From Haloarcula sebkhae (lineage in GTDB: Archaea; Halobacteriota; Halobacteria; Halobacteriales; Haloarculaceae): a stretch of DNA of 64,000 nt. Each line of letters starts with the position of its first letter. The first letter of the stretch is position 1. The DNA lies in the NCBI RefSeq assembly GCF_014647415.1, contig NZ_BMPD01000005.1, positions 124,001-188,000 on the forward strand, given 5' to 3'. Under the pieces are notes generated by a model, which saw only the letters and a list, made by a program, of their open reading frames with translations, was not told where the DNA came from and ran no database searches. The position numbers and the translations under genes were made by a program. Positions 16,780-25,119 of the stretch are shown one piece after another.

Positions 16780-16964
16780 ATGACCTGAAAGCCGAGCATT
16801 CCGAGTATCCAGAGGACGGCGACGGCGATGATAGCGATGATGACGAGCCGCCACGCCACCTTCATAACAAGCCGACCGACCAGCAGGACCACAGCGATAG
16901 CCAACAAGCCGACGAGTAACGCTGGTAGCGACGGAAGCGATCCGAGCTGGAGGAGTGGCAACAT
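16776..16964 (-). CDS. Small two-helix membrane protein
   Basis: 62 residues from ATG 16964, with two strongly hydrophobic segments (ALLVGLLAIAVVLLVGRLV and VIIAIIAVAVLWILGMLG) and short polar ends. The frame is open further upstream to 17027, but that part reads poorly and ATG 16964 gives a compact protein. No function is known. It is convergent with trpG, overlapping its stop by four bases, and divergent from the zinc-finger gene at 17096. Confidence 0.65.
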   Translation of the reverse strand: MLPLLQLGSLPSLPALLVGLLAIAVVLLVGRLVMKVAWRLVIIAIIAVAVLWILGMLGFQVI

Positions 16965-17095
16965 ATTATAGAGAGGAATGCCCACGGGGAAATACTTCGT
17001 GGCCAGCGGGGAGAGTGTCCCCGGCATGGGCTCGCCGGACTACTCCGGGATCACGCCGGCAAAGATTCAAACCGTCAGCTATGCTACTCGATAGC

Positions 17096-17296
17096 ATGAG
17101 CGTAGCCGGACTGTGTGAAATCTGTGAGCGCCCCGACGTGGACAACACCTGCGACAGGTGCGGGCGGCTCGTCTGTGACCGCCACTGGGACGAGGACACC
17201 GGAATGTGTGTCGAATGTGGCGCGGAGGTCGGCCAGCCGGACGACCGGATGTCGCCAGAGAATATGCCCGATGGCGTAGACACGTATCGCTTCTGA
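17096..17296 (+). CDS. Small zinc-finger protein (HIT/B-box-like)
   Basis: 66 residues with a cross-brace style arrangement of metal ligands: CEIC, then CDRCGRLVCDRHW, then CVECG, giving six or more Cys plus one His in the first 43 residues. It probably binds two zinc ions, as do HIT-type or B-box fingers. The C-terminal tail is acidic. ATG 17096 is chosen because the region before it is non-coding in character. Such small zinc proteins are abundant in haloarchaea and several influence motility or biofilm; the role here is unknown. It is convergent with pyrF. Confidence 0.82.
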   Translation: MSVAGLCEICERPDVDNTCDRCGRLVCDRHWDEDTGMCVECGAEVGQPDDRMSPENMPDGVDTYRF

Positions 17297-17297
17297 G

Positions 17298-18131
17298 TCA
17301 CCGGAACTGATTCAGTCGCTGTTTGAGCTGTTTTGCTGACTGCCCGGCAGCTTTGAAAAACGCGTCGCCGGAGTCGTCCCGCCGCGTATCGGCGTCCTCG
17401 CCGGCGAAGATGATACCCCGAGAGGAGTTGACGAGGCCGACGCCGTCGGCGAGACCGTGCTCGACGGCGGCTTCGGCGTCGCCGCCCTGCGCGCCGACGC
17501 CGGGGACGAGAAACGGAATGTCAGGGACCAGCTCGCGGATCTCTTCGAGTTCGTCAGGGTTGGTCGCGCCGACGACGAGACCGATGTTCCCGTTACCGTT
17601 CCAGAGGTCCGCGAGGTGAACCACGCGCTCGTATAGTTTCTCGCCGGAGGCTAGTTCGAGGTCCTGAAGATCCTCACCGCCGGGGTTTGACGTGCGCCCG
17701 AGGACGAACACACCCTTGTCCGCGCGCTGGAGGAACGGCTCCAGCGAGTCCCGGCCGAGGAACGGGTTGACGGTAATAGCGTCGGCCGCAGGCCCGTCCT
17801 CGTCGTCGAGAATCTGGGCGTACTGCCGCGCCGTGTTGCCGATGTCGCCCCGCTTGGCGTCCAGCAGGACGGGCACGTCCTTCCCGTGTGCGTAGGCGAT
17901 TGTCTCTTCGAGGGCACGCCAGCCGTCGGAGTCCTCGTAGAAGGCCGCGTTCGGCTTGTAGCAGGCGGCGTGTTCGTGGGTCGCGTCGATGATCCGGCGG
18001 TTGAACTGCCAGCGCGGCAGGTCGGCGTCCAGCACGCTGTCGGGGAGCCGAGCAGGGTCCGGGTCGAGACCGACCGACACCACGCTGTCGGCGGCTGCGA
18101 TGCGGTCCGCGAGACGGTCGAAGAAGTGCAT
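17298..18131 (-). CDS. pyrF: Orotidine 5'-phosphate decarboxylase
   Basis: 277-residue TIM barrel with the OMP decarboxylase signature VLLDAKRGDIGNTARQYA (catalytic Asp-Lys-Asp), an N-terminal VSVGLDPDPARLP strand, and the phosphate-binding VPGVGAQGGD and LVNSSRGIIFA segments. It carries out the last step of UMP synthesis. Length and loops match the PyrF subfamily 2 group (about 270 residues) found in actinobacteria and haloarchaea. It is a single-gene unit between a zinc-finger gene (convergent) and a membrane-protein gene (divergent). Confidence 0.94.
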   Translation of the reverse strand: MHFFDRLADRIAAADSVVSVGLDPDPARLPDSVLDADLPRWQFNRRIIDATHEHAACYKPNAAFYEDSDGWRALEETIAYAHGKDVPVLLDAKRGDIGNTARQYAQILDDEDGPAADAITVNPFLGRDSLEPFLQRADKGVFVLGRTSNPGGEDLQDLELASGEKLYERVVHLADLWNGNGNIGLVVGATNPDELEEIRELVPDIPFLVPGVGAQGGDAEAAVEHGLADGVGLVNSSRGIIFAGEDADTRRDDSGDAFFKAAGQSAKQLKQRLNQFR

Positions 18132-18252
18132 AGATACCGCGGCGGCTGGCAGCGATACAAGCGTTTCCCTCTCGCGTCGTAGGCCACGCCCTCGGAATCA
18201 GATTTGATATTTTTGCCCCGGTCTATTTTACACCGCAGGTAGAAGCGCGCTC

Positions 18253-18735
18253 ATGGACCATTTCATGGATGTCGGCCATGTGGCCGAGACCCTCCCGGAC
18301 CTGAGCGAAGCCCTGGAAGACCCGCGGCTACGGCAGTTCGGGCTTGTCGGCGGCGTCGGACTCGTCGGCGTCGGCGCGCTGCTGTCGCTCGCGCCCGCGT
18401 CTGGGCAGTGGCTGTTCTGGTCGTACGCCGTCGCCGCGACGCTGGTGTTCATTGGCGTCCCGCTGCTGTGTCTCGGCCTCGCCGCTCCTGACCCGGAGCC
18501 CGGGTCGCTGTTCCATCTTGGCATCGAACTGACGACGACACAGCGCCGGGCCGTCGCGCTGGGCTCGCTCTGTATCACCGTGACGCCGATCGTCATCGCC
18601 ATCGGAACGCCGCTCGGCCTCCCGACGCTGGTGCTTGCTATCGCTGCCGCGACAGCGGTACTCGGTTCCGTGCTCGTCCTCACCGGCTTCGTCGCATGGA
18701 CGTCCGCGGCTATCGCCGATCCGAGCCGTCACTGA
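18253..18735 (+). CDS. Four-helix membrane protein, function unknown
   Basis: 160 residues with four transmembrane segments at about residues 31-50, 57-78, 96-117 and 121-145, preceded by an acidic N-terminal helix of 28 residues. No catalytic or transport motif is recognised. The promoter region contains a T-rich TATA-like word (GATATTTTTG, GTCTATTTTACA) 25-45 bases upstream. The product is conserved in style with haloarchaeal DUF membrane proteins, but I cannot name the family. It converges with the 18794 gene. Confidence 0.75.
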   Translation: MDHFMDVGHVAETLPDLSEALEDPRLRQFGLVGGVGLVGVGALLSLAPASGQWLFWSYAVAATLVFIGVPLLCLGLAAPDPEPGSLFHLGIELTTTQRRAVALGSLCITVTPIVIAIGTPLGLPTLVLAIAAATAVLGSVLVLTGFVAWTSAAIADPSRH

Positions 18736-18793
18736 TTGCAGGTATTTCAGCTGGAGCCGAAGCCAACCGTTTCTTTCCGTCCGGAGAACTGTC

Positions 18794-19138
18794 CTACCCC
18801 GAGAGAGTCTCCTCCAGCACGTCGACCGCGGCTTTCACCGCCGCGCCGCTGTGAACTACAATGGTTGCCCCGTCGATGGTGATATCATCACGCGCCGGCA
18901 CGGTTGCGGGCTTCTCGTTCAGTACCAGGCGGGCCGTCTCCGGTGTCACCTCGACGACGCCCACTTCGGTGTCGTCAGCCGTCACGCGGTAGGCGAAGGC
19001 CCCGTCCGGCGTCGGTTCCACGTCCCTGTCCGCATCAACGACGGAAACGTCGGCGAGTGGCCCGCGCTGGAGGCCGGTCAACTCGGAGGCGAGCAACTGT
19101 CCGATCCGTCGGCCGTCAGTGATTCTATCTTTGACCAT
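18794..19138 (-). CDS. Conserved haloarchaeal hypothetical, partner of DUF2240 gene
   Basis: 114 residues, mixed alpha/beta and acidic, with no membrane segment. It begins MVKDRITDGRRIGQLLASEL, and the middle has three or four predicted strands (FAYRVTADDTEVGVVEVT, ARLVLNEK, DITIDGATIVVHSG). Its ATG overlaps the stop of the DUF2240 gene by one base (TAATG), so the two are almost certainly co-translated. No function is recognised. Confidence 0.8.
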   Translation of the reverse strand: MVKDRITDGRRIGQLLASELTGLQRGPLADVSVVDADRDVEPTPDGAFAYRVTADDTEVGVVEVTPETARLVLNEKPATVPARDDITIDGATIVVHSGAAVKAAVDVLEETLSG

Positions 19139-19578
19139 TAGAGTTCCTCCCGAACGTCCGCAGCGATGGCTTCGACATCCACACCCTCACTCCGCGCGTA
19201 TACGATAGCTGCGGTCTCAAGCGTGACGCCGATGTCGGACTGAAGTGCGTTGATGCCAGCGACGGCAGTCTGTTTCTCGATACCGGCCTCGACAACGGCG
19301 TCGAGCACCCGCTCGAACGTCGACCGCGACTGCAGGATTTCCTCACCCGGCGTGAAACCGTCCGGGATATCGGTGTGCGTGGCGTCGAAGGCCACGACGA
19401 GGTCGTCGTCGTCCCGTTCGACCAGTCCCTCGCTTGCGGCCACGTCGACCAGCGTCTTGGCCTGGTCGGGCGAGAACCAGTTCCGGTCCAGCGAGAGCGC
19501 GACAACGAACTCACTTTCCGCCATCCGGTCGGTTCCACGCTGACGGAACGGCGCGGCGACGGCCGTCTTCAGACTCAT
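19138..19578 (-). CDS. DUF2240 family protein
   Basis: 146 residues. The order of features matches archaeal DUF2240: N-terminal AVAAPFRQRG, a winged-helix-like block SLDRNWFSPDQAKTLVDVAASEGLV, then the linker IPDGFTPGEEILQ and a helical C-terminus (TAVAGINALQSDIGVTLETAAIVYARSEGVD). The family is archaeal and of unknown function; the N-terminal half suggests nucleic-acid binding. It forms a pair with the 18794 gene and is divergent from the S8e gene. Confidence 0.85.
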   Translation of the reverse strand: MSLKTAVAAPFRQRGTDRMAESEFVVALSLDRNWFSPDQAKTLVDVAASEGLVERDDDDLVVAFDATHTDIPDGFTPGEEILQSRSTFERVLDAVVEAGIEKQTAVAGINALQSDIGVTLETAAIVYARSEGVDVEAIAADVREEL

Positions 19579-19668
19579 CGTCAGAGCAACCGGTCGGCGT
19601 GGGGGTAACGATTACGATGGCGAGTCGGCATCGAACGGTTCAAGTAGCCGCTGGGTCTTCCTTCCCGT

Positions 19669-20040
19669 ATGAAAGACCAGGGACGCTCCCCTCGCAAGCG
19701 GACAGGCGGCCGCCGACGACCGAACCACAAGAAGAAGAAACACGAGCTCGGCAAGGATACCGTCGAGACGCAGGTCGGCGAGCAGCGACTGAAAACTGTC
19801 GACTCCCGCGGTAACACCCAGAAGGTCCGTGCGGTCAAGACCGACGTTGCGAGCATCGCCGACGGCGCGGAAACCATCGAAGCGACCATCGAGAACGTCG
19901 TCGAGAACCCGTCGAACCCGAACTACGCCCGGCGGAACATCATCACGAAAGGCGCAATCCTCGAAACCTCCGAGGGACAGGCCCGCGTGACCTCCCGCCC
20001 CGGACAGCACGGTCAGGTCAACGCCGTGCTGGTCGAGTAA
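19669..20040 (+). CDS. rps8e: 30S ribosomal protein S8e
   Basis: 123 residues. The N-terminal basic stretch (GRSPRKRTGGRRRPNHKKKK) is the diagnostic S8e start, followed by the beta-barrel core with NTQKVRAVKTDVAS, NPSNPNYARRNIITKGAILET and a closing GQHGQVNAVLVE. The archaeal protein is shorter than the eukaryotic homologue and this length is normal. It is monocistronic here, which is common in haloarchaea, and stands out from its neighbours by its positive charge at the N-terminus. Confidence 0.96.
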   Translation: MKDQGRSPRKRTGGRRRPNHKKKKHELGKDTVETQVGEQRLKTVDSRGNTQKVRAVKTDVASIADGAETIEATIENVVENPSNPNYARRNIITKGAILETSEGQARVTSRPGQHGQVNAVLVE

Positions 20041-20095
20041 TCCGGCACGCAATCAGCTTTTTCAGCTGTTCACCACTTCGGAGCGACAGCGTCGA

Positions 20096-21094
20096 CTATG
20101 GCCGCGGAGCTGCCTTCTGGAGCGCGCTTTCGGCAATGTTGCCGCCGTAGTCGGCGGTCCGGGACAGCGAGTCGACCACGCGGCCAAGTAGCTGTGCGCT
20201 CTGTGGGTCTAGCTCTCTGACTTTTCCGTCGACCTCACGGGCGGTTTCATCGACTTCGGGGATACGAGAGCGAGCCTCGTTTGCCAGTTCCACGGCCTCG
20301 TCGTTGTCGTCAGCTAACAGCGCATCCATCGCGGTTTCGGGGACGGCAATGGCCTCGGTTTCCAACTGGTCGAGAAGGTCGGCTGTTTCACCGGTGATTT
20401 CGTCGATCTCCTGTGAGAGGCCGGCGATCTTGGTTGCGTGGTCGGCGATACGCTCTAGCTGGCGGGCACTAGACTGGTAATCGAACACCGTCTCGCGTGG
20501 GAAGCCGATCTCGTTGGCAGCCGTCGGATTGCGAAGGACGGTCCGGAACACACGCGAAACCATGTACCAGAGCCGGTCCACATCGTCGTCGCGTTGTATC
20601 ACGTCTTCGGCGAGGTCGTTGTCATCCTCGATGAGCGCCTCGACAGCATCGGAGAGCATCGTTAGCGACACCAGCCGCATACGCGTAATGGCGTTGAGAA
20701 CGGAGAGTTCTGAGGAGTCAAGCAGGTCCTGCAGAACGACTCGGTCGGCCGTCTCCTCGATCATCTCTAGGCCGACCAGTCCCTGTGTTGCATCGCGGAT
20801 GATACGCCGCTGTTCGGCCGTTATCCGGGCGGCTTCCAATCGGATGATATCGAAGCCGCTGACGTACATCGTCATCACCGCCCGCGTGAGTTCGTGTCTG
20901 TTTTCGAGGCCAGTCACGTCGAGCGTTCCCTCGACGTGGTCATCACCGTGTTGTGGCGAGACCAGTAACAGGTCGTCTTCGGCGTAAAACTCGACGATAC
21001 TTCCGCTCTCGACGCCGTTCTCCGTCGCCCACTCCTTCGGTAGTGAAACAGTGTACGTGGACCCGCCCGTCAACTGTACTTTGCGCGTCTCCAT
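20096..21094 (-). CDS. AbrB-PhoU phosphate regulator divergent from pst operon
   Basis: 332 residues from ATG 21094. Residues 1-45 form an AbrB/SpoVT-like DNA-binding swapped-hairpin (ETRKVQLTGGSTYTVSLPKEW, then GVESGSIVEFYAEDDLLLVSP). Residues 100-325 contain two PhoU-like helical repeats (VSLTMLSDAVEAL, QLERIADHATKIAGL, SRTADYGGNIAESA). This combination is typical of archaeal PhoU-type transcription regulators. It is divergent from pstS across a 310-base region, and an A/T-rich TATA-like block (21119-21131) lies just upstream of its own start. It probably controls the pst operon, itself, or both. Confidence 0.9.
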   Translation of the reverse strand: METRKVQLTGGSTYTVSLPKEWATENGVESGSIVEFYAEDDLLLVSPQHGDDHVEGTLDVTGLENRHELTRAVMTMYVSGFDIIRLEAARITAEQRRIIRDATQGLVGLEMIEETADRVVLQDLLDSSELSVLNAITRMRLVSLTMLSDAVEALIEDDNDLAEDVIQRDDDVDRLWYMVSRVFRTVLRNPTAANEIGFPRETVFDYQSSARQLERIADHATKIAGLSQEIDEITGETADLLDQLETEAIAVPETAMDALLADDNDEAVELANEARSRIPEVDETAREVDGKVRELDPQSAQLLGRVVDSLSRTADYGGNIAESALQKAAPRP

Positions 21095-21277
21095 AGTACT
21101 CTGAATACGCGCTGAGGATTTATAAAATATACTGTGACTATATATCAACGGTCGGAACTCTGACTTGCACTGTCATGGAATTACGACCCATGATGCGGGC
21201 ACTCAGCCAAGTGGTCTGCTAGCAATATCATCCCCGATGATTGTTGCCCAGATCGGGTCGAAGTCGGCTTTAGACAG

Positions 21278-21305
21278 CTGTTACGCCGTCTTCGGCGTGT
21301 AACAG
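21278..21305. other. Strong hairpin in the phoU-pst intergenic region
   Basis: CTGTTAC-GCCG pairs with CGGC-GTGTAACAG around a four-base TCTT loop with a two-base bulge. It lies roughly mid-way between the divergent genes, 20 bases upstream of the pst promoter block. There is no T-run after it. It could insulate the two transcripts or bind a regulator. No other feature was recognised between 21132 and 21277. Confidence 0.4.
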
Positions 21306-21323
21306 GGTAGCGCCACATAATAA

Positions 21324-21359
21324 TATATAGCAGTATATAGCGTTTATATCTGGATATAG
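21324..21359 (+). promoter_or_regulatory. pst promoter with four phased TATAG-like repeats
   Basis: TATATAG (21324), GTATATAG (21333), TTATATC (21344) and GATATAG (21353) follow each other about 10 bases apart, on one DNA face, ending 45 bases before the pstS ATG. One copy must be the TATA box; the others could be regulator sites for phosphate control. Confidence 0.55.
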
Positions 21360-21404
21360 GGCTAATAGTAGGGTACTTATCCGCTCTGTAACTTCCAACA
21401 GGTG

Positions 21405-22412
21405 ATGACAGATTCACCGAGCGGTGGTCTCTCTCGCCGTCGTTTTTTAACAAGTTCTGGTGCAATCGGGACACTGGCGCTGGCTGGTTGTGTCCAGAAT
21501 ACGAGCCGTGGCGATGGCAGTGGCTCCGATGGCAGTGGGTCTGACGGGAGCTCCGACGTGCTTTCGGGGCAGGTCATTATCAAGGGCAGCAGTACCGTGT
21601 TCCCAATCTCCGATGCGATGGCCGAGGAGTTCATGGAAGAACACGGAAACGTCAACGTGACCGTCGACTCCACAGGGAGTGGGGGCGGCTTCGAGAACTG
21701 GTTCTGTCCCGGCGACTCCGATATCAACGGGGCTTCCCGCCCCATCAGCGACGCCGAGATAGAGCAGTGTTCGGGCAACGACGTCGAGCCTGTCGAGTTC
21801 GAGATTGCGGGCGATGCCCTGACCGTCGCGGTCAACAACGACGCCGACTGGGTCGACTGCATAACCTTCGACGAACTGCGCCAGATCTGGAGCGACGAAG
21901 CGGGAGTCACGAACTGGTCGGACGTACGCGACGAGTGGCCCGACATGGAGATCGAACGCTACGGCCCGGCCTCGACGTCCGGGACGTTTGATTACTTCAA
22001 CGAGAACGTCGTCGGTGAAGACACCGAACACACGACCGAGTACCAACCGACGGAGGAAGACGAGACTATCGTCAAAGGGATCCGTGACAACGAGGGTGGG
22101 ATAGGGTATTTCGGCTTCGCCTACTTCAACTCCAACTCCGAGGCGGTGAAAGCCGTCGAAGTCAAGGCCGAGGAAGACGGCGAATGTACCGCCCCGAGCC
22201 TGGCAAACGCCAAGGACGGCTCGTACCCGCTGGCCCGGCCGCTGTTCATTTACGCGGCCGAGTCAGCGCTTCAGCGAGAGGAAGTGTACGAGTTCATCGA
22301 GTTCTACCTCGAGCAGGCCGAAACCGATATCGTCCAAGATATCGGGTACGTGCCGTCGAGTGCCGAGCAGCGCGACGAGAACCTCGAAAAGCTGGACGAG
22401 GTCGCTGGCTAA
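21405..22412 (+). CDS. pstS: Phosphate ABC transporter, substrate-binding lipoprotein
   Basis: 335 residues. The N-terminus has a twin-arginine signal (SRRRFLTSSG) running into a lipobox LAGC with the lipidated Cys at 29, then a Ser/Gly/Asp-rich linker. The periplasmic-binding-protein fold carries the PstS hallmarks IKGSSTVFPISDAMAEEF (phosphate-contact Ser/Thr), VDSTGSGGGFENW, INGASRPISDAE and GPASTSGTFDYF. It captures phosphate outside the cell for PstCAB. ATG 21405 is used; the in-frame ATG at 21402 is adjacent and equally possible. It is the first gene of the pst operon, preceded by the phased TATAG promoter region. Confidence 0.95.
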   Translation: MTDSPSGGLSRRRFLTSSGAIGTLALAGCVQNTSRGDGSGSDGSGSDGSSDVLSGQVIIKGSSTVFPISDAMAEEFMEEHGNVNVTVDSTGSGGGFENWFCPGDSDINGASRPISDAEIEQCSGNDVEPVEFEIAGDALTVAVNNDADWVDCITFDELRQIWSDEAGVTNWSDVRDEWPDMEIERYGPASTSGTFDYFNENVVGEDTEHTTEYQPTEEDETIVKGIRDNEGGIGYFGFAYFNSNSEAVKAVEVKAEEDGECTAPSLANAKDGSYPLARPLFIYAAESALQREEVYEFIEFYLEQAETDIVQDIGYVPSSAEQRDENLEKLDEVAG

Positions 22413-22463
22413 CACAGTATAGAATCGGCTTACTCACATGGATACATTATTGGAGACAACACA

Positions 22464-23396
22464 ATGAGCACCGAGACGCCCGGGCCGGATATTACGTCCA
22501 GACCGACCGGACGTGCAGCACGCGAGCGTATGTACCGATATGTCTTGCTCCTGTGTGCTGCCGCGTCGATTCTCGTCACCGTCAGCATCGTCGTGTTGCT
22601 CGCACGCGACGCGATTACGTTCTTTACGCTGGTGAACCCGGTCGACTTCTTCACCGGAACGGAGTTTCTCATCAGCCGGAACGTCTACGGGTTGCTCCCG
22701 CTGTTGAGCGGCACACTGCTGGTGACGGTGATCTCTGCCGTCATCGCACTCCCGACGGGCGTCGCGGCCGCGATCTACCTCAGCGAGTACGCTAGCGACC
22801 AGATGCGCTCAGTGCTGAAACCGGGGCTGGAAATTCTGGCCGGTATCCCGACAGTCGTCTACGGTATCTTCGCGCTCGTGTACGTGACACCGTTCCTCCA
22901 GACCATCGGGCTCCCGGTCAACACGTTCAACATCCTCAGCGCTTCCATCATGGTCGGTATCATGATTATCCCGATGGTCTCCAGTCTGAGCGAGGACGCG
23001 ATGAGCTCTGTCCCGGACTCGCTACGACAGGCCGGCTACGGGATGGGTGCGACGAAGTTCGAGGTGACTACCGGCGTCGTCGTCCCCGCGGCGGCCTCGG
23101 GCATCTTCTCCTCGTTCATTCTCGCCCTGTCGCGGGCTATCGGCGAGACGATGATTGTCGTCGTCGCGGCCGGCAGTCGGCCACGGATGCTGAACCTCTC
23201 GGACCCGCTCGCGAACCTCTTCCAGGGGTATCAGCCGATGACGGCAGCAATGGTCCAGATCAACAGCGCCGACAGCGTCAGTCAACTGGGCTTTACCAGT
23301 CTCTTCGCTATCGGCCTGACGCTGTTCGTCATCACGTTCCTGTTGAACCTGCTGAGCAACCGAATCGCGGCGCGCTACCGAGAGGAGTACGAATGA
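22464..23396 (+). CDS. pstC: Phosphate ABC transporter permease PstC
   Basis: 310 residues with six transmembrane helices and the BPD_transp_1 EAA-type loop (SVPDSLRQAGYGMGATKFEVTTGVVVPAAASG) that contacts the ATPase. The conserved AIYLSEYAS after the second helix and AGIPTVVYGIFAL are PstC/PstA family signatures. It forms the membrane channel with PstA. It lies 51 bases after pstS, in the same operon. The length is normal. Confidence 0.94.
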   Translation: MSTETPGPDITSRPTGRAARERMYRYVLLLCAAASILVTVSIVVLLARDAITFFTLVNPVDFFTGTEFLISRNVYGLLPLLSGTLLVTVISAVIALPTGVAAAIYLSEYASDQMRSVLKPGLEILAGIPTVVYGIFALVYVTPFLQTIGLPVNTFNILSASIMVGIMIIPMVSSLSEDAMSSVPDSLRQAGYGMGATKFEVTTGVVVPAAASGIFSSFILALSRAIGETMIVVVAAGSRPRMLNLSDPLANLFQGYQPMTAAMVQINSADSVSQLGFTSLFAIGLTLFVITFLLNLLSNRIAARYREEYE

Positions 23397-23415
23397 ACAC
23401 TGGGGGACTGAACTG

Positions 23416-25116
23416 ATGGCAACACGAGAACCTGAAACGGGCTGGCACGGGGAGAACAGCGACGTCAACCATCTGCGGGGGCGTGCCTTCGAGGCGACCT
23501 GTCTCGCGGCAACCGCCTTCGGACTCGTTTCAGTCCTGCTCCTCCTGCTGTTCGTCGCCAACGACGCGTTTCGGCCCTTCTCGGCGGACGCAGGGTGGCT
23601 GGCGACCTACGCCGCCACCGTAGTGGTACCGCTGGCTGCACTGGCTGTTTATTACTATCGTCTCGACGAACCGGCCGGCGAGGTCGCCTACGTCACCAGC
23701 GGACTTCCGGTCGTCGGACTGCTGCTCACAGGCGGGTTTGCGGTGCTGTTCATCGAACTACTCTCCGTGCTTGAGTGGTTCGCACTGCTCATCTCGCTGG
23801 TCGTGGCCGGCGGCCTGATCGTCGCACACGGCCGACTGCGGCCGAAGGCTGCGCTCGAACGCCTCGCCGTGGTGTTCCTCTCTCCGGTCATCACCATGTT
23901 CGGTCTGCCACCCACCAGATTCAACTGGTTCGTCACCGACACCGCCGCGGCGCTCGGCCTCGATTTCGGGCTGTACTATCGCGTAATAAGTCTCAGAGAA
24001 GCGATCCTGATGCTCCCGTTCGTGCCCACGGACTGGGTCATGCTACTCCTGACGCTCGTGCTCCCGATCGCCGGTGCCGCAGGCTGGTTCGTGGAAAAGC
24101 GACGCGAGTCACGGCGTGACGGCCTGGCCGTCGTCGGGATGACGACGGTGGTCGCGGTATTGGGCCTCGTCGCTGGGCCGCTACTCGGGATCGGGACTGA
24201 GGTGTGGCTACTTCTGGTCACCTTCGCCGCGCTCCCGCTCGGGGTCTACGTTGAAGGCGTGATCCGCCGTAGTGAGGGCGTCCGCGGACTCGCCTTCCCG
24301 GTCGTCGCCGTGCTGGGTGTGGCAGCCGGGGCCGTCGCCACCAGTGCGCTCGGGTTTGCCGGACCGAACCCCTGGCTCGACTGGGGCTTCCTGACGAGCG
24401 CGACCTCACGGACCGCTGCTGATGCCGGTATCTACCCCGCGATGGTCGGCTCAGTGATGATGATTATCGTGATTGTGCTCACGACTTTCCCGGTCGGTGT
24501 CGGGGCGGCGATTTACCTCGAGGAGTACGCTCCCTCACAAGGATTGATGGGCAAGTTCGTCACGCTCATCGAGATCAACATCGGGAACCTCGCCGGTGTC
24601 CCATCGGTCGTGTACGGGCTGCTCGGGCTGGCGCTTTTCATCCGGGTGCTCCAGTGGCCCCAGGGGTCCATCATCGTCGCTGGCCTCGCCGTTGGCCTGC
24701 TGATACTCCCGATCGTAATCATCTCCGCTCAGGAGGCAATCCGATCCGTTCCCGACTCGTTCCGACAGGCGTCCTACGGAATGGGAGCGACCCGCTGGCA
24801 GACGATCCGTCAGGTCGTCCTCCCCGAAGCACTTCCAGGCATTCTGACCGGAACGATACTGGCGCTGGGTCGGGCTATCGGCGAGACGGCCCCGCTGCTG
24901 ATGATCGGGGCGGCGGCGTCGGTCCGGCTCGCGCCGAACAGCTTCTTCGACGTAGCGAGTATGATGCCCCGCCAGATCTTCTCGTGGTCGTCGGAGCTGG
25001 ACCCGGCGTTCCGCCACGGCGTGCTGGCGGCCGGCGTAATTACACTGCTTGCGGTGTTGCTGGTGATGAACGCGACAGCGATTGTCATCCGGAACCGGTA
25101 TCAGCGAACAGGATAA
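23416..25116 (+). CDS. pstA: Phosphate ABC transporter permease PstA (long form)
   Basis: 566 residues, about twice the usual PstA. The C-terminal 250 residues are the permease proper: VGVGAAIYLEEYAPSQGLMGK, AGVPSVVYGLLGLALF and the EAA loop SVPDSFRQASYGMGATRWQTIRQVVLPEALPG, ending with a helix and a basic tail. The N-terminal 300 residues add about seven more hydrophobic segments with no known domain (for example VSVLLLLLFVANDAF, VVVPLAALAVYYY and VVGLLLTGGFAVLFIELLSV). Long PstA forms are common in haloarchaea. It lies 19 bases after pstC. Confidence 0.93.
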   Translation: MATREPETGWHGENSDVNHLRGRAFEATCLAATAFGLVSVLLLLLFVANDAFRPFSADAGWLATYAATVVVPLAALAVYYYRLDEPAGEVAYVTSGLPVVGLLLTGGFAVLFIELLSVLEWFALLISLVVAGGLIVAHGRLRPKAALERLAVVFLSPVITMFGLPPTRFNWFVTDTAAALGLDFGLYYRVISLREAILMLPFVPTDWVMLLLTLVLPIAGAAGWFVEKRRESRRDGLAVVGMTTVVAVLGLVAGPLLGIGTEVWLLLVTFAALPLGVYVEGVIRRSEGVRGLAFPVVAVLGVAAGAVATSALGFAGPNPWLDWGFLTSATSRTAADAGIYPAMVGSVMMIIVIVLTTFPVGVGAAIYLEEYAPSQGLMGKFVTLIEINIGNLAGVPSVVYGLLGLALFIRVLQWPQGSIIVAGLAVGLLILPIVIISAQEAIRSVPDSFRQASYGMGATRWQTIRQVVLPEALPGILTGTILALGRAIGETAPLLMIGAAASVRLAPNSFFDVASMMPRQIFSWSSELDPAFRHGVLAAGVITLLAVLLVMNATAIVIRNRYQRTG

Positions 25117-25119
25117 TTC

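Noticed and set aside
21181-21400. Riboswitch upstream of pst
   Set aside because: The hairpin lies before the probable transcript start, so it is not in the leader RNA of pstS.
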